From assembly GCF_907164915.1 (NCBI RefSeq), contig NC_061862.1, positions 123,159,533 to 123,223,532 of the forward strand: a stretch of 64,000 nucleotides of DNA, written 5' to 3'. This DNA is from Impatiens glandulifera. Taxonomy: Eukaryota > Streptophyta > Magnoliopsida > Ericales > Balsaminaceae. Every line of letters begins with the position of its first letter. The first letter of the stretch is position 1. A program made the translations under genes and the position numbers. This document shows positions 26,127 to 38,704 of the stretch, in pieces. The notes beneath the pieces are model-generated. The model did no database searches. It saw only the letters and a list, made by a program, of their open reading frames with translations, and was not told the origin of the DNA.

Positions 26127-26132
26127 AATAAG
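26127..26132 (+). terminator. Polyadenylation-like signal of Kunitz copy 3
   Basis: AATAAG in the context TCTGAATAAGGAGATCTTG, aligned with the AATAAA signals of copies 1 and 2. A canonical AATAAA follows at 26178. Confidence 0.6.
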
Positions 26133-26602
26133 GAGATCTTGTACAAAGGAGAATAAGACACTTATGTTTAAATAATCAATAAAAAGATATTGTAAAAAAA
26201 ACTTATTTTCTAGTGTAATATACCCTATTTATCTTAAAACTTATTAATATAGTATATATTCTAAATTATTTAGACAAAAACATTTAAATATGCTACACAT
26301 GTATTTTGTACCATTTGAATTAATTAAATGTTGACACAAAATAAATAAATATAAATTGATGAATAAATTAATAAAAATATATGTTTGTATGGATTTGATG
26401 TTTAATATTATTTTTTTAGGAAAATGAAAAAATAAAGGTAAAAATGCATAAGGAAAGGAATAAACAAATAAGAACATGCTGAAAAAGGGGCATGGCCGGA
26501 AATATAGAAGAAAACTAATAGTCTTAGATCAAAAAGATCTAATGAACACAATGAAAAATAACCTGGTTTAGCTGGGAGAAGTGTAGAAAATGCTAGCAGC
26601 AC
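26133..26602. other. Intergenic DNA, no gene seen
   Basis: AT-rich sequence between the Kunitz gene and a Copia LTR. Open frames on the - strand are Phe/Leu-rich products of AT bias and match no family. Confidence 0.6.
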
Positions 26603-27360
26603 GGTTAAAAATATGTAATATATAAGTTTATATTTATTAGTCAGCTCATAGATAATCTCAACTGTTAAAAAGCTGAAAAATTTATGTCTAACGGTTAATT
26701 CTATATTAGCCTATTAATAGTCTTTTATGTGTAAATATAAAAGATATCTTTTGCTACAATAATAAAAAAAAAGATCTTTCTGTATTCTATTTTTTACATG
26801 GTATCAGAGCACGGTTGATCTGACTCAATCTAATCTTTCGAAATTCCGACCTTAAATATTCTATTTTCACCAAGCCCAAGTGACTCTTTAAATCTTTTGT
26901 TTTTCACTTTCTTCATCGGATTGGAGAAGAACGATAATATAATTTCTCGAGACTCTGATTCTCTTCATCACTGTCTCATTTATTATTCTCATATTATTTC
27001 TTCTATTTTCTCTAAGCCCCAATGGCTATCTGAATCTTTTTTTTTCATTGATTTGGAGAGGACCAGCAATGACCACCGGAAATGGTCAAAAAGGATTTCT
27101 CGCCCATGGAAACGGGAAAGGCAGTATAGTGAGAGACTGAAATCTGGTTGGGTCAAATGAAGACGGGGCCTCTAACATCTTTAAGGTGGAGAGTTCTTCA
27201 GATTGGGCTCTCCCTTCAAACAAGCAGACCCAAGAAGAACGGAATACTCCAAAGCCTAATCATAATAAAATACATGGGTGTAGATCCAAACAACTTAAAA
27301 CTCTTTCTCCAATTCTCTGATTTCATGAAAACCCGATAAGAGAAGTCCACTAATCAAGTG

Positions 27361-28470
27361 GACCCAGGTATTTCTGCGCATTTTTATAATTTCAATTCCT
27401 CTTCAAACTATTGGATTGTTGATTCCGGCGCCACATATCACATGACTAAAAATAAAGAATTTTTTGAAAAATTTAAATTTGGTAAAACTCAATCAAAATG
27501 TTAAAGTAGCTAATGATTCTAGTATTCCCATTCATGGAATTGGATCAATTAAACTTTTCTCAAAACAACTTGATAATGTCTTGTATGTTCCTGAATTATT
27601 ACCAAATTTAATCTCGGTTAGTAAAATCACAAAGGACCTTAATTGTTTAGTTATTTTTTCTAACGTTGATGTTGTTTTTCAAGAAAGGTTGACCGGGATC
27701 ACGATTGGTAGAGGAAGACTTAAAAATAACCTTTACATTATTAAACTTTCTAGTTATGCTTTACATTCCAAGAATAATTCTGATTTTCTATGGCATCGTC
27801 GTTTAGGACATCCATCAAAGCATGTACTTAGAAAATTATTTCAATCGAAGTTTGATTTTTTAGATTGCGAAGTATGTCATTTTGCTAAACAAGCCAAACT
27901 TCCGTTTCACAATTCAAATAGTATATCTAAAGCTCCTTTTGAGTTAATTCATTCTGATGTTTGGGGACCAACACCTACTACTTCTTATAATAAATTTAAA
28001 TATTATGTTTCATTCATAGATAATTTTTCAAGAGCCACCTGAATTTTTTTACTACACGATAAATTAGAAGTATTTTCAAAAATTTTAGAGTTCGTTTCTT
28101 TTATTGAAAACAAATTTCAAGCTTTAATAAAATTATTTAGAACTGACAACGATACTGAATATGTCAATATTTTTTTTCCTCTTTTCTCAATACAAAAGGT
28201 ATAATGCATCAAACCTCTTGTGTCCATACCCTAACCCAGAATGGTACAAAGGAAAGGAAAAATCATCATCTTCTTGAGGTTACTCGCTCTATATTATTTC
28301 AATCTAATATTCCAAAAAGATTTTGGTCTGATGCTTTACTTACTGCTACTCATCTCATTAATCGTATTCCTAGCAGTGTTCTTAATAATTTGAGTCCTTT
28401 AGAAAAATTAAACAACAAAAAAGTGACCATAATCATCTACGCGTCTTTGGTTGTGTATGTTATGTGCATA
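27361..28470 (+). pseudogene. Copia protease and integrase remnant
   Basis: The protease active-site phrase YWIVDSGATYHMT is at about 27409-27447. After a frame change, 27464-28042 holds the pre-integrase zinc module (LWHRRLGHPS, and CEVCHFAKQAKLPF) and the start of the integrase core (ELIHSDVWGPTP, FIDNFSRAT). A stop follows at 28040. The rest of the core is decayed (TLTQNGTKERKNHHLLEV at 28204-28473). Confidence 0.85.
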
Positions 28471-29079
28471 TAAAACATACTGATAAATTAAGTACTCAAT
28501 CAGTTAAAGCTATTTTTCTTGGTTATTCTACTACCAAAAAGGGATAAAAGTTATGATCTTATTTCTAAAAAACTATATATTTCTCGTAATGTCATCTAAT
28601 TTCACTACAAAAATAAGGAGGATAATAGTGATGATCTCGATGAGTTTGGTTAGGAAGATCATGTATTGCCCATGGATATGAATTGTTCTTGATATATTTT
28701 CTGATAGCGATTCAAATACTTCTCAAAATAAAGAAGCAAAAAAAGGGACACCATGTAATATCCCACAAGAGGAAAGTCACAATAATTCGGTCACAAATAA
28801 TAACTATGAAACTCAAAATGACATTCTAGACACTAAGTACATCTTTAGGGGGAGAAGGTAACAATGGATCTATCTCCGAAGACATTTTAGAAACAACTAT
28901 AAGGGATGATTAATGTTCGAAGGTCCTCAAGGGATGTTCAACCATCGAAAAAGCTTAAAGATTATCATCTTTATTCGGTAATGTATCCTATTCAAAATAC
29001 TTATCGTATGAAAATGTATTTAATGAATATTAAGCTTTTATCACATCTGTTGATAAAATAGAGCCAAAAACATTTCAAG

Positions 29080-30590
29080 AAGCCAAGTCCATCCCTACTT
29101 GGTGTGTTGCCATGCATAACGAATTAGAGGCTCTAAAAAAGAATAATACATGGACACTTGTCCCTCTTCCTAAAGGTAAGAAAGTGGTGGGTTGTAAATG
29201 GATATACAAAATCAAGTATGATAACTTAGAAAAAATTGAAAGATATAAAGTCCGACTTGTTGCCAAAGGATACACCCAAACTTATGGATTAGACTATGAG
29301 GAAACCTTTCACTCGTAGCAAAAATGAATATGGTAAGGATATTATTATCTATTTCTGAAAATCAAAATGGGATTTACATCAAATGGATGTAAAAAATGCT
29401 TTCCTTCAAGGCGATCGGCAAGAAGAAGTATATATATGTCTATCCCACAAGGATATAATGAAAATCTTAACTCAAAATCTGTTTGTAAGTGGAATAAAGC
29501 TATATATGGACTCAAACAATCTCCAAGGTCATGATATTCTAAACTTAGTAGTGCCCTTGTTCATCACAACTTTCGAAAAAGATTTGATGATTCTTCTCTT
29601 TTTATTAAAACTACTATCAATACTTCTACTATTGTACTTGTGTATGTGGATGATATTTTAGTAAAAGGTAATAACTCAAGTGATATCCTCAAGGTTAAAA
29701 AGTATCTGCAGGAGCAGTTTGATATTAAAGAACTTGGGACACTCAAGTATTTCCTTGGGATAAAAATTGCACATTCTATGAAAGGTTTGTTTCTTTGTCA
29801 AAGAAAATATGTCCTGGACTTATTAAAAGAAACTAGTAAGCTTGCTGCAAAACCCGTAAAGACTCCCATTGAAACAACTGCTAAATTAAACACTGAAGAA
29901 GGTACACCTCTTCATGACATTAGTATGTATCAAAGACTTGTAGATAAACTTATCTACCTAACAGTTACTCGTCCCGGTATAACCTTTGAAGTTAGCAATG
30001 TAAGTCAATTCTTGCATGCTCCAAGAACTTCACACCTTTCTGTTGTTTACAGGATTCTACATTATCTTAAAGCTGCTCTTGGAGTAGGCATATGGATGAA
30101 GCGAAACAACTGCATTGACATTATTGGTTATACTGATGCTTATTGGGCATGCAACTTTGATAGAAAGTCCACTACCGACTTTTGTACATTCGTTGGAGGA
30201 AATCTAGTGATGTGGAGAAGTAAGAAGCAAAAAACTGTTTCCCGTTCAAACGTCAAAGCTGAATATCGTGTTATGGCTGCTACTAACGGAGAACTCATTT
30301 GGATTAAATATATTCTTACAAACTTGGGAGTTGAGCTCAAAACCATAAAAATGTATTGTAATAACAATGCTGCTAGATATATTGCATCAAATCTAGTGTT
30401 CCATGAGCGCACCAAGCAAATTGAATTGAAGTTGATAGTCACTTTGTTCGTGAGAAGGTTCAATCTGGTGAGATTGAAACCCCCTTTGTACCTAGCAAAG
30501 ATCAACTTGCTGATATTTTCACGAAGGCTCTAGATAAAAGAAACTTTCATAGCATCATCGACAAGTTAGGAGTAATCAATCTCTTTACTC
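29080..30590 (+). pseudogene. Copia reverse transcriptase and RNase H remnant
   Basis: 29112-29318 holds the RT entry (TWTLVPLPKGKKVVGCKWI, LVAKGYTQTYGLDYEETF). 29383-29460 holds MDVKNAFLQGD. The catalytic YVDD is at 29643-29654. 29640-30533 is one open frame through RT and RNase H (ELGTLKYFLGIKIAHS, GYTDAYWACNFDRKS, CNNNAARYIA), ending beyond a shift at about 30440. In the alternative frame at 30495-30600 is the usual C-terminus (ADIFTKAL). Three or more breaks make it non-functional. Confidence 0.88.
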
Positions 30591-30785
30591 CTGACTTGAG
30601 AGGGAGTGTTAAAAATATGTAATATATGAGTTTATATTTATTAGTCAACTCATAGATAAGCTCAACAGTTAGAAAGCTGAAAGATTTGTGTCTAACGGCT
30701 AATTCTTAATTGCCTATTAATAGTCTCTTATGTGTAAATATAAAAGATATCTTTTTCTACAATAATAAAAAGATCTACGTACATC

Positions 30786-32465
30786 CAAAGGAGATGAATG
30801 AATCCCACCATCCAACGTTCGTTGAGACTCCTGGGTAAATCCGACGCCTCAACGTAAGTCAATGATGATCAAACAGAAAGGAAATGTTGAAGACGAAATG
30901 GTTGACGAACTCCCAAATCGATAACAAAACATTGGAGATTGACAGAATGTGTCCTAAAAGCGGTACTACAGTTGTCTTCTTCGAGGCTCCGTCTTCCCAA
31001 CGACGTGACATAAACACATAAACAGAATCTGCCTAAAATAACAAATCCTAAATTTTCACAACCCACCATTTGATGCATTTAAATGATTGCGACGAATGTT
31101 TGAATTTATTTTTCAATCTATTCACGTTTTATTTAGAAAGAAGTTGTGAGGGTAATCAATTTTACATTATCGAAAATTTAAGTTTTAGAAAACAACATTT
31201 TATAAATATCTACATAACTTATCATTCCGTTGAATCTAAGAGACATTGAGATATTTAAAGGAAAGTCAATCATAGATCTAATTTTTTTCGATTTTTAATA
31301 ACCTTACGACTATAAAGTCGCCACCTAAATTTTTTTACTTAGGAAAACAAATCAAGCATATGCACGCCACATTAAGAAATTCATAACAAGTTTGGCGTTT
31401 AGTTGTGTAGGAAAAAGCCAAATGAATGGTAAACTATGTGCCGCAACGCTCCTTAAGTATTTACTAATTTGATTTTCACCTTTTTAAAATATATATTACG
31501 CTTTACTTTTTAGTTTTTCGAATTTTTATACCCTACGAATAATGGTGATTTATTTGTTTACTTTTGATGTGAACACTTGTGATTACAATAATAAAAAGCA
31601 ACCTAGAGCCTAGATAATAAATTCACACATAATAGTTATTTTAGAAGTCAAGAGATTAAGAGTTTAAAAGATTTCCATGTTAGTGTTATTCTAAGTCTAT
31701 TTATTTTAGAATTATATATGTGAGTGTTTGTATTTTTGTTGAAGTTTTATGATTATATATTTTGAATTTTGTGATTTTAAATTTTTGTATGTGATTTTGT
31801 GGTTTAATGTTGGTTCAATTTTAAGTTATATTTAATTTTTAATTTTTAACTTAAGATCATATAAGACACAAACTTTCAAATTTGAAAAAAAATACCTAAG
31901 TCTAAGCAAAGAAAACGAAAGAAAAGAAAATGCAGAAATTAAAATCTAGGTCGACGAAGGGTGCCATCTCTCGGTCATAGATTGGATCGTGTTCTTTTTC
32001 TTGGTCGTGATCGATGTTCCTCGGGTGGGTGCGTGTAGAAGTGTAGCAGAATCCAACGTCTTCGTTTGTGGATTACTTTCTTCGGTTGGGTGCAACAACG
32101 ATCATGTATGATGTCATTCCTTGGTCAAGTAGTGGAAAGGTGTGGTCCCATCTTTGAAGGGGGTAGTTGTAGTGGTCGAATGTGATGTGTTTTATGGGTG
32201 GGACGTAGCAACGAACAAGCATCGGCCTCGTGTGTAGCAATGAGTGAGCATCCAACAAAAGAGTCTTCATTCCTCAGTTGGATGTAAGTAGTAGGTGGGC
32301 AACACGTCTTTATCCATTAGTCGGATGCAACATCATTCAAGTAACGTACCATTCCTCGGTCAGGTGCAGCATTAAGGAAACATAATTTGGTTGTATATAC
32401 AAACTTGTCTTCTTGGTCGGGTCCGATGCAATTCTTCGGTTGGGCAGTGAACAACAAGGAGGATC
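30786..32465. other. Unclassified repeat-like DNA, possibly old Gypsy (Ogre/Tat) debris
   Basis: No coding gene. At 31310-31350 the phrase AAAGTCGCCACCTAAATTTT resembles a dispersed phrase known from plant Ogre/Tat-type LTR sequences. From about 31960 to 32460 the words TCGGTC, GGTCGGGTGCA and CTTGGTC recur at irregular spacing. A similar style occurs at 61170-61560. Attribution is from memory and uncertain. Confidence 0.35.
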
Positions 32466-33080
32466 TGTTGGGTTTTATTTGGGCTCCCAACTATGAAAAA
32501 GGCCCAATAGTGGTTCAAGTTCACTTTTAATTCATTAAGGGTATTATAATTTTTTAAACGGTTATGTTATAACCTAATTACTCTAGTATTTAAAGAGCGG
32601 CTGCCGTCATCAAGAAGTAGAAGTCAAAAATTAAAAGAGAGGAAGAAATAGAAAACTTGTAGCAGATTGTCACCTACAGCCGTGCAGGTTCATCAAACTC
32701 ACGATCAGAGATTCAAATGAAGTTTTTCTGGGGCTTAAATGTTCTTCCTAATTTGAGTTTTTTATTTGACTTGTTTGGGACCAAAAGTTGTATCTTTTTT
32801 TGATTATGCCCTTTAATGTTAATACGGTATTAAAAGGTTGTTATACCTTGTTTGTATTGCCGACTCTGATTGAACTAGACGTAAAGTCCCGTGGTTTTTA
32901 CTCCTTGATTTGAGGAGGTTTTCTACGTAAAAATATCATGTGTGCATTGTGTTATTTATTTATGCTTTTACTTGTGCTTTATCTGCTCCTAAGTTTTTCA
33001 ATCAATTAGGGAATATAATATTCATTTTTCCCAACAAGTGGTATCAGAGCTTAGTTAGGTGTTTAGGACTTGATTAAATT

Positions 33081-33956
33081 ATGGAGATAAACACAAGTAG
33101 GATGATTTTGATCAATGGTTCAAATTATCAAATTTGGAAAGGAAAGATGAAGGATTTGTTATTTGTTAAGGCTTTATACTTACCCGTTTTTGGTAGTGAG
33201 AATCCTGCATCCAAATCTGACAAGGAATGGAATTTTGAGCATGAACAGGTATGTGGTTTTATTCGTCAGTTTGTTGAAGAGAATGTTTACAACCACATCC
33301 AACATGAGACAAATGCACAATCTTTATGGAATAAACTTGAAAATTTATATGCTTCAAAGACTCGAAGTAATAAATTATTCTTGCTTCAATAATTAAATCA
33401 TTTGAGATATAATGATAGCGCTTCTATGGTTGATCATTTAAATGAGTTTCAGGGTGTTCTTGATCAGATGCCAGACATGGAAATTATGTTTGAAGATGAT
33501 ATTCAAGGACTTTGGTTATTGACTACTTTACCTGATTCGTGGGAAACGTTTATGGTTTCTCTTTGTAATTATGTTGCTAATGGTACAGTAACTCTACAGA
33601 TGGCTAAAGGTGGCGTCATGAATGAGGAATTGAGATGAAAATCTCAAGGGTCTTCGATAAATTCAAATGTGTTGGTTACTGAAAATAGGGGGAGACAGAT
33701 GAACAAGGGTGGAAAAGACAATGAGACACACAAGAGTCGAAGTAAGTCCAGATCAAAGTACAAGTCAACTAAATGTTTTCATTGCAGTAAAAAGGGACAC
33801 ATTAAGAAAGAATGCTTTAAGCTGAAACGCAAAATGAGAGGATCTAATCAAAATAAAGATGCTAGAGAAGAACGCGTGTCAATAGCAACTTCAAATGATC
33901 TCATCACTATCCACGAAGAGAATACAATCAACCTTGTATGTAATGAGTCGAGTTGA
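33081..33956 (+). pseudogene. Copia gag with zinc knuckle (two to three stops)
   Basis: 33081-33390 starts [19 protein letters not shown] and holds the gag core ([19 protein letters not shown]), typical of the Tnt1/Tork branch. After a stop, 33402-33638 continues in frame with the second helical half. After another stop, 33669-33956 has a basic stretch and a complete CX2CX4HX4C zinc knuckle (CFHCSKKGHIKKEC, 33774-33815) for RNA packaging. Stops at about 33390, 33636 and 33954 prevent a full gag. Confidence 0.88.
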
Positions 33957-35389
33957 GTGTTTGACACTAGAGCTTCCTTGCATGTTATACCAAAGAAATA
34001 TTATTTTACGTCTTATACTTCAGGTGATTTTGGAGTATTGAAGATGGGTAACGACGACTTAACTAAGGTTATTGGTATTGGTAACATTTGCTTGGATTCT
34101 GGTAATGGGTCGAAAATATTACCTAAGGATGTTCGACACACTCCAAAATTAGGCTGAATTTGATATCAACTGGAAAACTTGATGATGATGGTTTCACAAG
34201 TAGTTTTGGTTCTATAAAATGGAAACTTTCTAAAGGTAACTTGATTATAGATCGAGGAGAAAAATATTCTAATTTATATTTGATGCAAACTTTGATATGC
34301 AAGGATAGTGTGAATGTTGTACGGAGTAAAGATGCTTCCAAATTATGGCACATAAGACTTGGTCACATCAGTGAAAAGGGATTGAATCTGTTAGTTCAGA
34401 AAAATGATATTTCTGGTTTGAGTAAGACCAATTTGGAGAAATATTCTTATTGTGTTGCTGGAAAACAATCTAGAGTATCGTTCAAGCATAATCTTCCTTC
34501 AAGAAAGTTAAAAGTCTTAGAGCTGGTGCATTCAGACGTTTGTGGTCTTTATTTTGTAACATTTATTGATTATCATTTTAGGAAATTTTGGGTATATGTT
34601 TTGAAGTCTAAAGATGAGGTCTTAGACAAGTTCAAAGAGTTCCATGCTCTTATTGAAAGAGAGACCGGGAAGAAGATCAAGTGCATTCGTAGTGATAATG
34701 GTGGTGAATATTGTGGTTCATTTGATGCATACTATAGACAACAAGGGATTAAATATCAAGAAACACCTTCAAAGACTCCCCAGTTGAATGGTCTTACAAA
34801 AAGGATGAACAGAACAATTGTTGAGAGGAATAAATATTTGCTTTCAGAAGAAAAGTTATCTCAAATGTTTTGGGGTGAAACATTACTCACAGTAGTACAT
34901 GTTATTAATTTGAGTCCTACAGTAGCTTTGGACGGTGATGTTCTAAATAAGGTATGTACTCGTAAAAATATTTCGTATGATCATTTACGAGTATTTGGAT
35001 GCAGGCGCTCTGTTCATATTCCAAAGGATGAAATATCAAAGTTGGATGTGAAGAGTCGAGAATACATTTTCTTGGGTTATGGTCAAGATGAATTTGGTTA
35101 CAGATTATACGATCCAGTTGCAAAGAAACTTGTTAGAAGTCGTGATGTCATCTTTTATGAACATGAGACTATTGAAAACATTGATACAACTAAAAATAGT
35201 TAGTTGAAGAAAAAAGGTGAGTGGATAGATTCAAATCTAATTCAATTATCTGAATCACCTAGTTCAAAAGAAAATCAGCTACAACAGGATGATTCTCAAG
35301 ATGAACATGACATTCAAGTGGAGAATATTAGTAATGAGCAAGAGGAATTATCTACAATTTCATCTAGAAGATCGACAAAAGATAGATAA
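33957..35389 (+). pseudogene. Copia protease and integrase
   Basis: 33957-34157 is the protease, with the catalytic DSG mutated: the first residues read FDTRASLHVIP where families have DSGAS.H. 34160-35203 is a 347-residue open frame. It holds the pre-integrase module (LWHIRLGHISEKG; the second zinc Cys pair reduced, SYCVAGKQ), the integrase core (HSDVCG, FVTFIDYHFRKFWVY, RSDNGGEYCGSF, and an E in TKRMNRTIVERNK), then GCRRSVHIPKDEISKLD. 35204-35389 is the acidic linker to RT. Confidence 0.86.
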
Positions 35390-35425
35390 CATTCTACAAA
35401 ATATTCTATTAATGAATATATTTTA

Positions 35426-36858
35426 GTGACTGATGGGGGAGAACTAGAGTCATATAAAGAAGCTATGGATAGTGAATCCAAACATAAATGGGTTGATGCT
35501 ATGAAATATGAGATACAATATCTACATGATAATTATACTATTGAGTTGGTAGAATTACCAAAAAGAAAGAAAGTTTTGAAGAATAGGTGGGTATATAGAC
35601 TGAAGCAAGATGATCATACTTCAGCTCCACGATACAAAGTTCGTTTGGTTATCAAATGGTTTAGTCAAAGAAAGGGAATTGACTTTGATGAAATTTTCTG
35701 TCCTGTTTTTAAGATGACTTCAATCAGAACTATATTGAGTTTGGCAGCTAGTCTTGATTTGGAAGTTGAACAGATGGACGTGAAGATGGATTTTCTTCAC
35801 GGTGATTTATTGGAAGAGATTTATATGGATCAACTCGATGGTTTTGAGGTCAAGGGTAAAGAGAATTGTGTTTTCAAGTTGAATAAGAGTTTGTACGGTT
35901 TAAAGCAGGCTCCATGACAATGGTACAAGAAGTTTGAGTTATTTATGAAGCAACACGGATATAAAAAGACTACTTCCGACCATTGTGTGTTTGTGCAAAA
36001 ATTCTCTCCTGATGATTATTTTATTCTGTTACTTTATGTTGATGATATGCTTATTATTGGTCAAAGTGCTGCGAGAATTGATAAGTTGAAACAAGACCTA
36101 GGGAAGTCCTTTGCAATGAAGGATCTTGGACAAGAAAGGAAAATTCTTGGAATTAGAATCAGTCGTGACAGAAAGATGAAAAACTTATGGTTGTCTCAAG
36201 AAAAATATATTGAGAAAGTGTTACAAAGATTAATATGGAGAATGCTAAAAGTGTCGACAGACCTTTAAAGGCTCATTTTAAATTGAGCTCCGAATACAGT
36301 CCTTCAAATGATGATGAGAAGGAGTATATGAAGAATGTTCCCTATAGTTCAACTGTTGGTAGTCTTATGTATGGTATGGTTAGTACGAGACTAGATTTAG
36401 CTTATGCTGTTGGTATTGTCAGCAGATTTCTTTCAAATCCGGAAAAAGAACACTGGGAAGTGGTGAAGTGGATATTGAGATATCTTAGAGGCACATCAAC
36501 TACGAGACTTTTCCTTGGAAATGAAAATCCGAATTTAGTTGGTTATATCGACTTAGATATGGCAGGTGATGCTGATTCAAGAAAATTAACTTCAAGCTAT
36601 TTCATTAATTTTGGAGGGGGAGCTATTCCTTGGAAATCGAGAATACAGAAGTGTGTTGCGTTGAGAACCGCGGAGGCTGAACTTATTGCAGCAACAGAAG
36701 CTTGTAAGGAGCTAATTAGAGTTAAGAAGTTATTATTTGAATTTAATATTGTGCAAAAAAGCTATGTACTTCTATGTGATAGTCAAAGCGCTATTTATCT
36801 AGCAAAAAATTCAACATTTCATTCTAGATCTAAACACATTGATGTAAGGTATCATTGA
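35426..36858 (+). pseudogene. Copia reverse transcriptase and RNase H
   Basis: 35426-35917 is the RT N-half ([63 protein letters not shown]), stopped by TGA where a conserved Arg codon normally follows. 35945-36268 has the catalytic YVDD (LLYVDDMLIIG). A frameshift near 36240 leads into 36235-36858, the RNase H part (YSSTVGSLMYGMVSTRLDLA, EAELIAATEACKEL, CDSQSAIYLAKN, SKHIDVRYH), again ending early with a stop. Two stops and one shift separate this from an open pol. Confidence 0.9.
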
Positions 36859-36934
36859 ATACATGATATGTTAGATGAAAAGTTGTTGATTTTAGAAAAA
36901 GGTGCATATAAACGATAATGGCACTACCTCAAAG

Positions 36935-37330
36935 CAAGTTCAAGTTTTGTTGTTCAACCGCTGGGTTGACTACATCTTTCCCATAGTTGAGAGGGGTCTG
37001 CTCTTTTAGGTTCTTCTTTATTTGAGTTTTACAGCCTTAAATTTGAATTAGTTTCTCCCAAATTTCTTTAGCGGAGGAGTATGACTTGATCTCACTGAAT
37101 ATGTTCATGTTGATCGACTTGTATAAATATCTTTGGCAACGTTGTCCAGATTATTTATCATCTTATCTTCAGTTGTACAATACATCTTGGCTTCTCAATC
37201 TTTATAGGACCATTAGTGATGACACCCCACATATCGCAATCAAGGGCTGCTAAATGCGCTTGCATTCTCATAATCCAATAGTCGTAGTTTTCTTTTGAGA
37301 GCACGGGAATTTGGTTGACGACAGACATGT
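36935..37330 (-). pseudogene. N-terminal gag fragment of a TTAGAC-family Copia
   Basis: On the - strand the frame starts with ATG at 37330: MSVVNQIPVLSKENYDYWI, then HLAALDCDMWGVITNGPIKI, then after stops a stretch like NVAKDI and EIKSYSSAKEIWE. This is the same gag type as at 58881 (PTFSRENYIVWKKR, DDMWSVVIEGPIKI). It lies just inside the LTR, with a primer site between (GCTCTGATACCA at 37369-37380). It is cut off near 36935 by the junction with the Tork-like element. Confidence 0.72.
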
Positions 37331-38228
37331 TTCAGATTCTTGTTGGTGCTTGAGAATAAAAAATAAGGCTCTGATACCACTGGATAGGATCGGTGGTACC
37401 AATAGAGACAAAGATCTGGCTATTGATAACAACTCACGATAAACGATTTTGATTTTAACTTTGTTAGAAGTTAAAATATGTTTCTATTCTTCACAAATCC
37501 TTCGAACTCTTGAAACGGTTTCAAGGGCGGAAGTGTTCAACAGATTTGAAACTTCCAACCAATGAAAGATGAATGACAGAAAGTAAAGAACAAAGAGATT
37601 TGTTTATGAATGTTCGGAGCAACCTATGTCAGCCCTTCTTCTACAACTAGAAGGATTCACTAAACTCTTTGAATTACATACATTTGACTGATCTAGCTAA
37701 ACAATATGTTAAAAAGAACAACCTTTGTTCAACTTACAATATTAAGAACAATATTCACTTAGCTACACATTTTTTGATTCTTTCTCTCTTGAACTTGTAA
37801 GATGATAGGAATCAGTAAGTGCAAGAGTAATCTTGTAAGATTGTAATGTGAGTAGAGTAATTGGTGATGTAACAAGTAATTTAGTCATTGTCCTTCAGCA
37901 TCTATTCGTAGTAGAAGGACACCAACGGTCGAATCTTCTTCATGGACACATAGCAAGCGTCTATTAGAAGGCCGCCCAAAGGACAAGAGTACATTAGACT
38001 CTAAGAAAATGAATCATCACCGTACTGAACAGGTAATGTGCCGAATATCCTCTCTGATATTGTTTTGTACTAGACAAACCGTTGAAAGGACATTTGCGTA
38101 CGTGGCGTTCGTTCATTGGATGTAATTAGCTTGCTTGTCAGATTGCATAGGAGTGAGTGGAGCAGAATAGTAAACAACTAGTTGATCATGGGTAGACGTA
38201 TGCTAACATCAAACAACTGCTGAAGAGA

Positions 38229-38704
38229 GGAATTAGACATGCTCCAATAGAATACCTAGTGTAAGGGAGTTAGACATACACGTCTAATAGCGTTTTCCAT
38301 CAGACCACACGTCTAATGGAGTTGGATAACAACGTCTAACTACGCATCCCTTCAGACTTGTCTGAAGGAGTTAGACTGCACGTCTAACTATGTATTAGTT
38401 AGACTACACGTCTAACTACGTATCTGATAGATTGCACGTCTAACTACGTATATATTAGACTACACATCTAAATACGTATCTGTTAGATTGTACCTCTAAC
38501 TACGTATCTGTTAGAATGCACGTCTAACTACATATCACTTCAGACTTGTCTGAAGGAGTTAAACTGCACGTCTAACTACGTATCTATTAGACTGCATGTC
38601 TAACTACGTATCACTTCAAACTTGTTTGAAGGAGTTAAATTGCACGTCTAACTATTTATATGTTAGACTGCACGTCTAACTATGTATCTGTTAGACTACA
38701 TATC
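38229..38704. repeat. TTAGAC/GTCTAA palindromic minisatellite (array B, left part)
   Basis: Units TTAGAC-TGCAC/TACAC-GTCTAA joined by TACGTAT(C)(TG) linkers, plus CTTCAGACTTGTCTGAAG dyads. Continues after the nested element at 48101-48163. Confidence 0.93.

Larger units (their letters stand above)
26603..30785 (+). mobile_element. Small decayed Ty1/Copia element with short LTRs
   Basis: The left LTR is 26603-26798 (196 bases; first base mutated, GGTTAAAAATATG for TGTTAAAAATATG). It is followed directly by the primer site TGGTATCAGAGC (26799-26810). The right LTR starts TGTTAAAAATATG at 30607 after the tract GAGAGGGAG and is cut short near 30785. The LTRs are very similar over most of their length. 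Gag is almost absent (26811-27360 has only debris), while protease, integrase, RT and RNase H pieces follow. No target duplication was found. Confidence 0.88.
32466..36930 (+). mobile_element. Tork/Tnt1-like Copia element, 3' LTR missing
   Basis: The 5' LTR 32466-33036 (571 bases) starts TGTTGGGTTTT and ends TTTTCCCAACA, a perfect 7-base inverted end TGTTGGG/CCCAACA. The primer site TGGTATCAGAGC is at 33039-33050. Gag, protease, integrase, RT and RNase H follow in normal Copia order up to about 36900. There the sequence changes into another element on the opposite strand, so the 3' end is lost. Far better preserved than the 26603 element; breaks are mostly single stops. Confidence 0.9.
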